Shown here piece by piece: positions 11,750-24,556 of a stretch of 64,000 nucleotides of DNA; position 1 is the first letter of the stretch; each line of letters begins with the position of its first letter. The stretch is from Deroplatys truncata. Taxonomy: Eukaryota > Arthropoda > Insecta > Mantodea > Mantidae. The stretch is from positions 60,682,364 through 60,746,363 of the forward strand of contig CM060980.1 in NCBI GenBank assembly GCA_030765065.1, written 5' to 3'. The position numbers and the translations under genes were made by a program. The notes beneath the pieces were generated by a model. That model had not been told where the DNA came from. It saw only the letters and a list, made by a program, of their open reading frames with translations, and did no database searches.

Positions 11750-13382
11750 CTGTGTGCCATGAAACTTGGTCTGCAACACACCTTAGATCGCAATTAAAAA
11801 ATCAGCCATCTGTCATGTTAAGCACTTTATGGTTGTAATGTGGTGCAAACTAACAAATCCCAATATCTCCATTATTATTAATATTATTTTTAACGTTACA
11901 TAAAAAGAGAATGTATCTAGAAATTGTGCTATTTACACAGTTTGAATGGGATGGATAATTAGCAATTTTTTTCATATACATAAACCGGTTACCACGAGAT
12001 CGAATAAGACGCACAAGGGAAAGGTAAAAATTTGTACAGTGTTAACCCTTTTACTAATGTTTAAATTTTACTAACACCATAAAAAGACCCTTTAATTGCC
12101 ACCTTTAAAAATATAGCATTACTTCGAAGTTGCACAGAGAAAAAGAGTGAGCATGCGGTTGATGGACATAGAGGGAGAGTGAGTGAAAAAAGAAGAAAGA
12201 GAAAGACTGAAAGAGGGACACAAGAGTATACGCATTTAATGCAATAAAGCGAGCAGAGCTGCGAGTTGGATAGCTTGTAAATGTATTATTTCACAAGCAC
12301 CTTGGACGTACCATTAGTTGACGTATTGGTCAGCCAACCTCACTGTGAACAGCAATAAAGGAACTGGACTCGAGTATCTGCTCAACATCGCTGCACGGCC
12401 ATGAATAACATATCAATACGCAAGCATCGGTCGTATAGTATGTAGTAGGTAACAGCAGAAATTACAGCTACAATCACGATTTCCCTCCTTTCTTCCACTT
12501 CTCTCTCCCCCTTTTCATTTCTGTTCAAGTATGTTTAAAAATTAAGTGCTATAAAACTGGCTTATCTTTGGTAACGGCTAAAACTAAGCTATACTAACTG
12601 GTTAATAGCCTATTTAACGCCCCTCAAACGAACAGAAGAAACCAATAAACGGAAATTAGAATCTTGAGAATTTTACAGAGTATTTTGATGTTTACTGAAT
12701 AAAATGTGGACAAAACTTTATACAAAACCAGTTCCAAATCTCTTCGTACTAAAAAATATCAACTTCAAATCTGGAGAGAAGGAGAGAAAACAACAACCAC
12801 AGAGAGAAAGAAGACAACCCAGCACTTATCCCTATTTGGCATTCAGAACTACTCTCTTAATGTAGTCATTGCAAATTACGGCAACCATATAGTGTTTAAC
12901 AAGAGAAACAATAGAAATTTCATCACTTAATTCCATAAAATGTGTTTCATAGCAGTATTATTATTTGTACTAACCCTGCATAATATGGTCTTGGATATGA
13001 AATGAAAATTTGAATCTTCTTTGAGATACACCGTGCAGCTTTCTGTAAGGCACATTAATTTAGGTCGTCTAGGACTGAGGTTTCAAAAATTCTATAATTT
13101 TTATTAGCTGCTTTTGATACGGTAAATAAGTGCGTTACTAATAAGCAGCATATATTAATTTTTAAACAATTTCTAATATGCAAATGAAACAAATTCAAAA
13201 CATTCATTATGTACTTTCTTATATAATATTAATATATTTTAATGGGAACTTAAGCAATTTTATTTTAAACTTTTACTTATCCTGAACCAGCATACGGCAT
13301 TGCTTTAAATTCTGTTCGAAGAATCATTTCCGATTATTCATCACCACAGTTACGATAGTTTCGAACAAAGGCATGCAAGCAC
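10341..13382. other. AT-rich sequence without recognisable genes; (TG)n at 11718-11746
   Basis: Only short chance frames are present. A GT dinucleotide run lies at about 11718-11746, and an AG-rich stretch near 12130-12230 is low-complexity. I found no copies of families A, B or C. Confidence 0.45.
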
Positions 13383-13760
13383 AGTAAGCGAATGATGAGT
13401 AAAATGTCCCCTTGGCTCAGTGAAGATGTACTTAATCTCAACAGATACCAAATAAATCTGATAACCGGGCTCTTGACTGGACATTGTAGATTACAGAAAA
13501 ACCTACATACAATGGAAGAACCAGTATGCACGTTATGTAACGAAGAGGACAGAACTGCATATCATATGATTTTCTAATGTAGGAAAAGATATAAACCCAG
13601 ATGATCATCTTCCTAAGAAACATTTGGTTAATAAACTACGTCCCTTATTAACTGGACAGGGCTATTTAACTAAAATGATAGAGATAGGAGATAATTCAAT
13701 AAACCCTATAGGTTTCAATGTTAAGGGCAATCGTAACCCGATTCATCTTTACATAAATCA
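13383..13760 (+). pseudogene. LINE ORF2 C-terminal fragment (RNase H tail and Cys-rich region)
   Basis: The frame at 13392-13577 reads ...INLITGLLTGHCRLQKNLH followed by EEPVCTLCNEEDRTAYHMIF. The pattern LLTGHCRL...L, then CxxC with E/D, then H, is characteristic of the region after RNase H at the C-terminus of Jockey/R1/I-type LINE ORF2. A stop interrupts the frame at the position where a Cys-containing continuation would be expected. In another frame further downstream I can read KKHLVNKLRPLLTGQG. Both ends are missing. Clade not determined. Confidence 0.7.
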
Positions 13761-13984
13761 AGTCAAGCTATTTTAAATCAATTTGAGATTGAACTTGTTG
13801 GTATAAACCTGTTGGTTTACACAATTTTTATATCCTATGAATTATTTTATCATAGGTAATTCCACTAGAAGTTACAAGTTTATCGATAATTCGCGAATGA
13901 ATTTATCTGATGAAACTCGTAACCTCGTATGAGATCTATTAAGACTATTTCTTTTGGCTTTACTGATGGTCGGTTTAAATGATG

Positions 13985-14080
13985 ACGGGAGTCTCAAAGG
14001 GCGTGGGAATTGAATCTCGGACGGCATGAATCCCCGACGTCTTAAACAGGTTAATGTACTGCGGCGGTGCAGAACTGTTT
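13985..14080 (-). mobile_element. Possible tRNA-like SINE head
   Basis: On the minus strand, ACATTAACCTGTTTAAGAC followed about 40 bases later by GAGATTCAATTCCCACG resembles A and B boxes of a polymerase III promoter. It is one of the GC-richer islands in an AT-rich area. There is no second copy in the window, so the call is weak. Confidence 0.3.
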
Positions 14081-15565
14081 TTCACTAGGACATTTATGCG
14101 TTTTTTGCACGCGAGATGGAAGTGACCAACGATCACAGAATTTGCATGGCTGAATGCTACTTCCGAACTGAAAGGATACGAGCGGGAGTCTATCGTTACG
14201 ATATTGGCCGCTGCATGAATGATTTTCTCTATTCTTGCACAGAATTTCATCAAATCCCGAGACAAAATATGATAAAAAGATTATAAAATTCCATTTGCTG
14301 CTTTAAAGAGTATGAACAAGCTTTTCTTGTAATGGAAAAGTTGTGCCATTAAAGCCGAGACACTACGCTATAAAAACCGTCCAATTATTTGAGTTACCTA
14401 TCAGCATACATGCTCAGATTTTGAGTTTACAAGACGCAAGAAAAAAGTTTCAAGTGTAAATACTGAAGAGGTAATATGCAAGTCCCGTTTCACTAAGGTG
14501 ACCTCGAAACTGTTAACATCCACCTTCCACTCATCTTTCGGTAGTCCTTTGCCAGAGACACGCGATAAACTCGCTTCAACTATTGACGCCATGCGCAGAC
14601 AACCGACTGGTGACAAGGACCGAATAAATCTGAAGACCCATATAACTTGTGTTGTTTGAAGTCAAATTGCTACTGTGTCAGCCTTCAGATCACAGCATAC
14701 TTACTAAATGAATGAACAGTCGAATGTGTTACGGTATGAGAAAATAGTCAACCTCAAAATAAGCTAAAATCAGAACGCAATAAAGACAAATATCTTTGAA
14801 AAACGTAATTTATTTGGCAGCTGACACTATTTGCAGATGCAGTGATTTAAAACAGAATTGGATGACTAGCCTATTAATCACTACATACAGATACTATTAC
14901 AACTGACATTTTATTCGATAAAATAGCATCCTTGAAAGCAGTTTATAACATAGCTGGATATTTGTAGTACTGCTAATCTTTATTGCTCGATATCAAATAC
15001 GCTGCGTATGAATGGAATAGGCAATCAAAATTAACATCTCTTTTTTCAAAATAAAAATTTATCACAGCTTAGATTTGCATTTCAGAATTTTATTTTGGTT
15101 ATTCTCGAACAAATGTAAAAATAAAATTGGAGAAGAATTCGCATGCATGGGTTGTTTTGAAGATGAAAAATTTTGTTTTGATAAAATTGCATTTTATTCA
15201 CGCCATTTCATTTATTGTATAATACGAATTTGTACGTTAGGGTCATTGGGAGTTTCTAGGGTAAAACTTCTACTGTTATCATTCTTTCTAAGGTTCAAAG
15301 ATTGTTTTTATGTAAAAATCCAAATATAAATTATTTTAATGCAAACTCAGTGACTTAGTCCCCTTAAAAACTGCTCTAAAATATAAATAGATAATTTTGG
15401 GGTTTTGTTATAACTTCATTCGGCATTATATATAAAGTATTTACGAACAGTATAAATTAATTTATAAACAACCAGAATAAATTGCGATTATGGCTTATGT
15501 TTAGAAAGCTTATGTAGTAAAAGAGGTTTCAAAATTTCTGTTCATACAATGAAACCGCAAGAAAC
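14081..15565. other. No recognisable feature
   Basis: AT-rich sequence with short chance frames only. Confidence 0.45.
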
Positions 15566-16186
15566 AAAAATCTCATGTGTTACATTCACATGACTTTGTC
15601 TACGTACCATAGTTTATTTTTGTACTTTCCGTGCTTGATGCTAAATCGAAATGAACCTTTGCAGAAACAGTTCACAACACATTTCTTAGTAGGTACCAGG
15701 AGGATACAAAAGGCACAATCAATAGGTATATGTCTCCATATAATGGTCTTGAAATACCGTACTCTTTGCACGTCATCGCAAGAAAAAACAGAATAGTGGC
15801 AGCATTTTAAAAACTGACAAAGATCTGATAAATGCAAACCAACAATAACTGATATCTCGAACATGACTTTGCCACAGAAAAAGTTATTTGAAATAAATTG
15901 AGTGTTTTAAAAGAGATCCACATTTTTTTGTACTAGATTTTTGTCTGTATGTTATGGTTGACCAATTATAGGAAATTATATAAAATTCCTTCCGGATAAA
16001 GAGGACTTTAGAGACTAGAAAATTCAAGAGATGCAGTTTATTTGTCATGTAAATATCTTCAATATATGGCATTTTAATCAAATGCCTTAGAGGGATTTTT
16101 GAGAAAATCAAATATTCGAAAACTTGTACATGTAAAGGGTAGCTTGAGGTGGGGGAGTTTTTTGAAAGTCTTCGTGTCGCATCCAG
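15566..16186 (+). repeat. Family A copy, 3'-truncated
   Basis: Starts with the 5' module TGTTACATTCACATGACTT and follows the family A order through AAAAAGTTATTTGAAATAAA, TTATTTGTCATGTAAATATC and GTACATGTAAAGGG. It breaks off after GTGTCGCATC, before the CACAGACACACAC and terminal motifs. Confidence 0.75.
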
Positions 16187-16374
16187 TGTGGCAAGAAAAA
16201 AGGTGGATTTATGTGTAGGAATCCATTTTTAAACACTTTTTATCATGACATGCGACGTAAATACGATTTACCAGTGATACGATTGGGAAGTATCTCGTTT
16301 CCACTAACCCAGAGAGATGCTATTATTTTAATTAAGCTACCTTTGCTATTAAGTTTTACATTCTTTTTAGCGAA

Positions 16375-16460
16375 GGGGAGGTTCCAACCCCCAAAACCTA
16401 GCTACGCCTCTGCCTTAAGGGGGAGACGTAGGTCTGAATGCAGAGGCATAGGTAATTATT
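16375..16460. repeat. Transposon-terminus-like inverted motif
   Basis: CCTAGCTACGCCTCTGC is followed 20-odd bases later by GCAGAGGCATAGG, and the left arm is preceded by a run of C's and A's (CCAACCCCCAAAA). Read on the minus strand, GCAGAGGCGTAGCTAGG resembles the ends of widespread DNA transposons that begin CAG(G/T)GGCGTAGC. I do not see a convincing second end, so the element boundaries are unknown. Confidence 0.35.
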
Positions 16461-16894
16461 TTTATCTCCTGAACTATTGCAGTTAGAGTTATGAACATTT
16501 TCACACTCAATAAGTATAATATGTTTGTGTCTTAGAAATTTTTGTTAGGTTTTTTTCTTTTGTTTGTAACCCACTTAGAGATTTTTATGTTTTTCATGAC
16601 ATCGCTTATCTTATGTACCTTTTTTATGAAATCTTCTCAATGCAGCACTCTGAAATTTTATCTACTAATTTTAAATAGATTAATACAACTTTCCTTGAAG
16701 CCATTTCGTTTTACTTCTCCCCATTAATTTTCAAAAAAATTATTATTGAACAAAACCTAGACATTGAAAAACAGCTCATTTTATAATGTATGTGCCTTAA
16801 ATATATCCGATGAAATATTGACATGGATATTTTGTACTATTATATATGTACTAATTGTAGTACGCAACAGAAAATAGTATATTATGCAACGAGG

Positions 16895-16990
16895 CTATAA
16901 CGGTAGTAATAAAACACGAGTATTATTATTAACCGAACGAGCGAAGCAGGGCTACCAATTATCATACGAGCGTTTTAATCACCGTTATAG
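16895..16990. repeat. Short inverted repeat pair
   Basis: CTATAACGGTAGTAATAAAA (16895-16914) is repeated in inverted, imperfect form at 16970-16990 (GCGTTTTAATCACCGTTATAG). Between them lies GAACGAGCGAAGCAGGG. The arrangement suits a small foldback element or the end of a larger transposon. Confidence 0.4.
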
Positions 16991-19900
16991 TCAAGTTTCA
17001 TACGACTGTTTATGCTCGACCATGTATCTAAATTAAAGGTTTCATAAGTATTCGTTTCTGGTTTGAGTGATGTGTTACAATCGTTATCCCTTTATCTATA
17101 GTTACAATACAATGACCTTGTAGCAGCTGTGTCAAACAAAGTTGCTAGCGTTGTGAGACGTACTACGCAGAATAATCGATACTTGCGCTTTCACAATGTT
17201 ACGTGGCCGCTTCTGATTGGTCGAGTACCAATACTTTAATGAACAGGTGTACTTTAATGAGGCCCATTAAAGTACTGCTACCAGCCGTATAAATGCTACA
17301 TTTTGGCATGCTCGAGCATAAAGTAAAAAGGAGCAAATGGTTGCGGCGAAATGAGGATGTAGCAACACAGCACAAACATGGCAGTTTGCTGGCATTCAAG
17401 GGAATTATTAATGCACACAATCGTTTATAGTGGCCCTTAGTTTGACACAGACAAGCTGTTGTTCTGTGTGTACTCACAAGGATAAGCAGACCCATAAGAA
17501 GGTATTAGCAAGAAGGGAGAGGTTTCGCCACGTGTCACCGGCGCGGTGGCGGTATCATCGCCTCAAACATATTACGTACATCAACCCTTAAGCCGTTCAT
17601 CCTAAGGTCAGAACAATAACAGCACATTCTCCCCGTCCAGCCACTATCTTCACAGCTCCCTCGACTATTAATATACAAGGCGGAGGAACAGTTGGATTGT
17701 ATTGGGCCACGATGATGACCAGAACTTAGTTCTAAGGCCACATTTGTTCACCTGTCGGGTTTCCAAGTTGAATAGCTCTAACCATTATCATTTCTCAGCT
17801 CTGCTCCTTATCCTTGGCATTAATTTTGATCCTCACTGTCGTCTTGAATGCACAAAGCAAGTATTTAACACTACAACTTGAGATATATATCATAACAAGA
17901 AAGATGATTCTGTGAAAACATGAAACGATATTCCCAACTTTCAGGAATTATCTAATTTAGAATTTCTTACAGATGTACAATGATTTCAATACTACTCTGA
18001 TATCGCCTTTTGTAAATGAACGTTCTACTTCTTTCCCACGATTTTGTTTATCTCTAGGAACTGGCAAAGGCTCACGTGTTATAAATTTCTAGAAATGTGC
18101 TTTATTGGATCTTTAATAATTTAAGTTGCACTTTCCAGTGACACGACACCGCATATTTAACCTGAGTGTGATTGAGATGGAGATAGGTCATACTATAGTG
18201 TTTATAAAAATAGATTAATTTGCATTATGTTCTAGAAAATAAATATTTCATAAGCTTATTAGATATTTAACAGCACGTTTTATCAAGTAATGTATACACA
18301 TTATTAAACTAAAGGCACTGGAATGCTAAGGTAACTAACGTATGACACTGCTTTAAATTCTGGTTACACTATAACTGCTAAATCAAAGCTAAATAGATTT
18401 GGGTTGGTTATATTTTAAATATTTTTTAAACTAATGATTATAAAAGTGATAATTTAACCATCGCTTAAAGTTGCCCAAAAGTTACGTAAATGACACACTG
18501 CTTCTACCTAAAAATTTCGCAACTTCAGGAGCGTATTTCTCTTATTATTCTGTTTCTATGATCACCACTTTATCCTAAATCACATAAAATATAATTTTAT
18601 ACTCTAAACAAACTATTATTCCAATTTTAATCTGTCTATAATAAAAATATTGCAGCATCATGTAGCATCAAAACGTCAATATTATTTTTCATAATTAGCT
18701 TTTTTATTTTCATGTTTATTTAAAAATCTTAAAAGATTAGTTAAGCATAAAGGGATAGTTTCCAGAGATACCCAGTAATTTTGGTGTACATATATTTAAT
18801 TCTTTTTGCGAAAACTGCACCTGAAGTATGAAAACACCAACTTAGGGGAATCTGAGAAGAAAGAAATAATACAATGGACATGGATAGTACCACCGTATTT
18901 AAATTGGCAAATTTAAAGGGTCAAATTGGTCAATAAGCCCAATGATATATATACCCAAACGTATTTTAAAACTGAAGATTTATATATTTTTAATCACATT
19001 TAAAATGAGAAATCGAACCTTTTAAGCATCTTGATCTCCCAGTGACCTTAACAATATTCTTAAACAGACTGCCTCTGTGATCTGCTAACCTCCAAATCTA
19101 GAGGTCTCGAATTTTTCTTTAGCCAGGACTATACCCCATCCTGCCTAGAATCTTGAATTATGGATAAGAGTGAATATGTATGTGTATATATGTATATATA
19201 TGAGTGAATTTAATGTAATAACCAAGAGTAATATCAATCCAGAGACTTAACGCCACTGTAAGCGAGTGAACTTCATTGCTGATGAGCAGCTGCTCCAAAG
19301 CTAAACAGCCACCGATATAACCTTAGACGTTAAAGGCGGCATATAAATGGAACATTAAGAAACATTATTGTTAAATAACTGCAATTTTAATGACTGCTCA
19401 ACCATGTATTTAAAATGCACAGATAAAGTAAAGTACGCATATGAATTTGCAAGCATTTGCTCTAATACCAAGAACTAATTAACACCAAATATTACGTACC
19501 ATTTAAGTATACTCTTAAAATATATATTTAAAAAGCCTATATGCTACCTAGTAATCTTTTATTTTCATAACAATTCTACAATTATTCATAAAGCAGCGAT
19601 TTTTTCTGTCCGATCATTTTAATTACATCCACGTAATTCCATCTACTTTCAGTGTATCAAGGCATATGTTAAAATGCATTGCATATACCCTCAGATGATG
19701 AGCATGGATGTTTAAGGAGATCACACGATAATTTAAATAAGTTTAATAAGATAATTCTGTAATGTATGTTAAAACAAGAATTTCGAAATTAAACATTAAC
19801 TACAAATTACATATGCAACAAATGTGCATTAATTTCACATTTTGCCTGGGGTTTAAAGTCTGATTATCCAAAGGATACATCACACAGGACATTTATTTAA

Positions 19901-20947
19901 CCTTAATTTTATACTCTCCAAAATCTCTCACACTTGATTTAAGTATAACATCAAAACACTCGATTCAAATATTAGCATTAATATGACAGCCAACAAACGC
20001 TAGATTCAAAACAATTAATCCAAGTATTTAAGGGCATCCATAGTTGAAATTTCTAAATGTTGCACTTTTTATCCAAATGCTTTCAAAGGTTTGTCTCATA
20101 CTGCTATACTACGATTTTAAGTGGTTTTAAATTTCATCGATATCTCTTTAATAGTTTTTGAGGAAACAATTATTTTACTTTTATTATACTAATTTATGAG
20201 GTGTTGCACACGATATAGAAATCGTAATTTTGAAAACAAATAAACAAATAATCACATTATTTAAATGCTAATACATCAAAATGGCATGTATAAATTTTTT
20301 ACAGCCCTAGTTGTTTCAGAAAAAATGTTTAAACCTTTGAATATAATTTTTGTAACAATTTATCCTCAGTTTCATATCTCGACCAATTTAAAATATAGCA
20401 AAATCCATAAGCCAGTTTTTAAGTTCATTTGCTGTGAGTTTCAATAAGTTTGGTTACAAACTACATTACGTGGAACATTTTTAATGCGCAAAAGTGTAAA
20501 AAAATCAAAGTCGAGTAAAAGGCATTGGAAATAATTACAGTCCACAATGAGTACTCCTGGGTATTTAAATCGTCACGTGTTGAAGCTTTAAAAGGCTCTA
20601 AAAGCAAAATCATAATATTTAATTGAGGCTAAAGAACTAAAACAAATTCACAATTTTGACCAAATTTCAGTTATGTGTACCCTTAAAGTATGAAAATGTA
20701 ACATAAAATTACAAAATGCATGAGGAGTTAAAGCGACACCTAAGACACCATTACAAATTAGAATCACTGTTAATTAGTGTTGTAAACAAAAAAATTCTTT
20801 GTAGACACACTGTTGCTGTGGGAAGCGCCTTCGAAGAGTAAATCGCCGACGTAATCCCCAAACCCGCGCGTTGGGAAGAAGTCTTTGTGCCAAAAGAGAA
20901 AGGACGTTTTCGCTGTACGTAAGGAAACATGAAAGTCATCTGTAGAA
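16991..20947. other. Long AT-rich stretch; mixed region at 17100-17760
   Basis: 17100-17760 is less AT-rich and contains TACTTTAATGA twice and once inverted within 70 bases (17230-17275). The rest, 17800-20900, is AT-rich with no repeat family from this window and no frame longer than about 60-70 codons. No gene is recognisable. Confidence 0.45.
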
Positions 20948-21682
20948 CAGGGTATACCAAACTACGGCCCGGGGGCTTAACCCAGCCCGTCAGCTGCTAT
21001 TATTTGATAAACTTAAATAAATATAAATAAAAAGAAAGGGTGCGCTGTATTATAATAATTTATTTGCGAATTTCTAAAGATTAAATAAAGTTAAGTTGCC
21101 AGATTTTTAATTGATATAAAGTGTAATGGCTTAGTGAAGGACAAATACAAGGAAGTTAATTTGGTTGATTTCTACAACTGTCTGCTGAGTAACATTTCTT
21201 GCTTGAAAGACTTTTCATGAGGGCTAATATCAGGATTCAAAACTGAAATGCGTCAAATCAAAATATTGGTCTACTATGACTAACAAATCTTTAGAATCCG
21301 TTTTGATAATAGGAAGCACAAAAATAGAACTAAAAGTGTATGCAATTATAGCATAAAAAGTAAGTTTTATTCCTCCATTGAATACGAACTGCTATTAATG
21401 TAAAAATACCATGTAACAGATGTTAATATGTATTCCAGATGAGTTATATTCTCATGAGTGCTATGAATGAGCTGACCATTTGTTAAGCATTTAGTTACAT
21501 TGATTATTAATCTGTAAGCGTAGATTTTAGTTCAATAGAACACTGTGTTTGAAAGCTAACCTGATTTGTGCTCAAGGTGCCTGTAAGTTTATGGTTTCCA
21601 TCTTAAACTTATGTGGCTTTTCCCACGGTTCATTCTCTGACGGTTAATGTGGCCCCCGTTATGAAAAGTTTGGCAGCCCCTG
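20948..21682. mobile_element. Non-autonomous hAT-type element
   Basis: The left end CAGGGTATACCAAACTACGG is matched by an inverted right end, read outward as CAGGGGCTGCCAAACTTTTC. Both continue into a GGGGGC-containing block, a pattern known from hAT transposons whose ends read CAGGG(G)T..CCAAACT. Eight-base flanks (CTGTAGAA and TTGAAGAG) agree at five positions, as expected for an old hAT target duplication. No transposase frame is evident in the 735 bases, so it is non-autonomous or decayed. Read on the plus strand the interior is AT-rich. Confidence 0.65.
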
Positions 21683-22029
21683 TTGAAGAGCAGTGGTAAT
21701 GCTTGCACAATAACAGAACTAGCGATAGAAGGGCTAACGTGACGGTATTATAAGCGAAAACCATAACGGCACAAATGGGCAAATAGAGACTCAGAATTTT
21801 CATAAGATAAGATTTGAAAACTAATATAAATAGTTTTGCTGAGACAGACACAGTTGACACAACTTAGAAAGGTTTCTTACGTATCCACACGATGTCTCCC
21901 AACAGACTTCGGTACCCTCATACCTCCAACGTGTTGGAACAGAGATTTCCAGTGACAGGATAGAAGCTCATGTTTCCTCAAAACAATTAATCCTCTGCCA
22001 TATCGCACACAACCATCCAGCACACCTGG

Positions 22030-22140
22030 CCCAGCGAGCATAAAGGATGAAATGGAAAGCGAAATGAGGGGAAAAGATGAACGGAAAATTTTTTGATGCG
22101 GGAGAATGCATCCGTCTAGGAATATGGAAAATCTAAAAAA
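22030..22140 (-). mobile_element. Degenerate SINE body fragment
   Basis: GGATGAAATGGAAAGCGAAA and GGGAGAATGCATCCG resemble, on the minus strand, the body of the SINE at 22266-22769. No tRNA head is preserved. Confidence 0.3.
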
Positions 22141-22265
22141 TAAGTCCTTAATAAGGATAATCCATTACTTAGAGATCGAAGGCAATTCTCAAGTGCTATC
22201 GCCTGAGCCATCCAGTTGATAAACTTATGAGCACATATTAATTTGGTTCGTATATGCTTATTCAC

Positions 22266-22769
22266 CGCGGGATAGCTCAGGCGCTACCGTTTGTAGCCCG
22301 CATTCGCGAGGTCCCGGGTTCGATCCCTGGCGACCGCACACTTTGGTCCATGGTTTTTTCGGGGTTTTCCTGGGCGAATGCTGAAATGGTTACTTTCATC
22401 ATCCGCATTTCCTATCCCTCCATTTCGTTCCATTAATCATTTCATTTATCCTTCATCCCGCTTGGTCTGTTTCAGGGTTGGAAGTGTTGGCTATGGTGTT
22501 TCGGTGCAGCTAGGCAGGGAAAAATGATGCTCTGTCCCTCAACTGGTTACCGCCGTGACCGCCGCTTGAGGCGGGGTCCTCGACCTGCCTGTCCGTCTAC
22601 TGGGGCGCCTCAATCTGGAAATCTGTAGGGATCCTGTCATTGCCGTCATTCTGGTTCCGGTGTCTATTTTCACCTCATCCCTCTCTCCCATGGGTGCCTC
22701 CTGTCGGGCGTCGTCATAATATCATTCCTGGATTGGTGCCGAATCCCCTCCGCTACACAATCCAATGCA
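22266..22769 (+). mobile_element. Complete tRNA-headed SINE with target duplication
   Basis: A tRNA-like head carries GATAGCTCAGGCGCTACC (A box) and GGGTTCGATCCCTGG (B box). It is followed by the shared core (TTTTTTCGGGGTTTTCC then GGGCGAATGCTGAAATGG) and a long GC-rich body. The element is flanked by ATATGCTTATTCAC (22252-22265) and ATATGCTTTATTCAC (22770-22784), one base different, which marks it as a retroposed copy. At about 504 bases it is long for a SINE. Local GC-rich frames are shadows. Confidence 0.85.
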
Positions 22770-22784
22770 ATATGCTTTATTCAC

Positions 22785-23215
22785 AATCAGATGTTACTGA
22801 CAGAAATCAGAAGGAAAGAGCAGCAACACGTTATATTAGGAGAAATTGACGAACAAATTATCATCAAGATAAGATAAGCCCATTAGATACCCGAAGGGCA
22901 AGGACCTGCTATCTTTATGGCAGGGATAGCTCTAAGAGACTCAGAGTGAGTTTCGTATTGTGCGTATTCCTAAATAGTTAACCTTATTTCGTCTACTTAA
23001 ACATACTTCTAACTGTTATTCTATAGTCTAGTGTCTGTCATTTCACTGCCCTTATTTGCATTTCCGTCCTTTTTATCCCACATATTTGCTTCACTTCAAC
23101 TATTTTATTTTATTCCTGCTAGTGTCTCCTTCCACCTTGTCCTGTCTCTTGCTACTCTTGATCACTACACACCCATCACTTCCCTGAAGTCACCCTCTGC
23201 TCCATTTTCCTATCA
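22785..23215. other. No recognisable feature
   Basis: Mixed-composition sequence with CT-rich patches. Part of it may be the 3' region of the LINE fragment that follows, but I cannot show this. Confidence 0.35.
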
Positions 23216-23475
23216 TCAGGTTCCACGCCGTAGTGACATAGGCACACTTGCTGGCTGCATCCTGCTTGCGTGTCCTCCTCTCCATCTGACCTTATATGTT
23301 GTGGTGGCTGCATCTTCTAAGCCACTCCTTATTCATATCTCGTCATTTGTCAGTGTCTGATAGTAACGCGTAGCATTTTTCTTTTCATTTTCCGTTGACT
23401 TATTTGGATCTTCTGGAACCACCCAGGTTTGGCAGCCATATATAAGGAAGGGTTGGTATGACGCAAGCATCAGAA
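23216..23475 (-). pseudogene. LINE reverse transcriptase C-terminal fragment
   Basis: On the minus strand the translation reads MLASYQPFLIYGCQTWVVPE, continues to KVRWRGGHASRM, and ends LRRGT before a stop at 23216-23218. The pair LIYGCQTW and W(R)GGHA(S)RM is the hallmark of the segment after the palm domain and near the C-terminus in a common class of arthropod LINEs (compare LTYGCQTW and WAGHVARM). One internal stop near the middle breaks it. Everything upstream, including the catalytic palm, is missing. Confidence 0.65.
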
Positions 23476-24556
23476 TAAGGCCAGGACAAATCGATTAAAA
23501 GTTACCACTCATTTATGATAATACTACTTCTGAAACAAAATAGAATTATTTTGTATTCTATCGATAAGTGTAACAACTTATTGTTTTTCATGCTGTAAGA
23601 TTATAGATAATGTTTATGTTAAGGGTACGATATTGTTTTAAAAAAAATGGCCTTATTAAAGTTTTCATAGAAAAATCCTCAAACACTGTCGAGTTAAGAA
23701 TCAGCTGCGGTTTTGCTTTTATAACCGTTTAAATGTCCATTCGCGATATTTAAATGGACGTAATTGCCCGTAATTTTGTTTTCTTAGACTTTTCTACTCT
23801 AAAATGCCCCCCATAATGCAATTTTAGTTAAGATCTCCTTCAGATTTTCAGCGTAGATACTTTGAAGCTTGATGAAGGGATCTAAACTGCCTTTTCTTGG
23901 TATCAAGTACGGTTTTCGATTTGGGGTTTAATTAACGCTTAATCATTAATTTTAATAAACGAGCCTGCTATCTATTTTATTTATTTATCCTGGAAAAGTT
24001 AATTCTATACAAAATTTAACCTTTGATTATTGTATTTGAGAATGATATAAAAAGTTTAAAAGTTAAACTTTCCAAATTTCCATCACGAGGCATACAACAT
24101 AGTAGACTCAATTTTATTGGGAAGTTATGTATGTAGGACCCCGAACAAAAGCTTCAACTAAACTTCTTGTAGTTCGTACAAATTATCTCATAATAGGCAC
24201 AACAACCGTGCATAATTACTAAAATTACTAAGATGAAAACTTTAATTCGAATTGAAAAAGTCGGAACATCAACCATGATCTTTAGCTGTATGTGCCGATG
24301 CTCTTACCGCTTGAGCTACCATGGCGAAATACTCGTAGGTGCATTAAATCGTTTCATCTGTTTTAAGTTTCCCCCAAAATCTTCAAGCCGATCTAAACTA
24401 CTCAAAACTTCGTAATAATATGCAGGTCCTTTTGATTTTCCGAGTTTCATACTTAACCAGTACTAAGCTTAATGTATCTTCGTTGTTCTGAACATGACCT
24501 GTAATAAGCACTATATCGCTTAAACCAGTTGTGTGAGACATTTGATTTTAAAATAT
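23476..24556. other. AT-rich sequence; tRNA-like remnant at 24262-24340
   Basis: On the minus strand, GGTAGCTCAAGCGGTAAGAG with a decayed TGGTTGATGTTCC about 35 bases on looks like the A and B boxes of a SINE head. The rest shows nothing recognisable. Confidence 0.35.

Noticed and set aside
13290-18370. Shared motif CATTGCTTTAAATTCTG / CACTGCTTTAAATTCTG near 13300 and 18345
   Set aside because: Similarity is limited to about 17 bases; the flanks do not align, so it is not enough for a repeat family.
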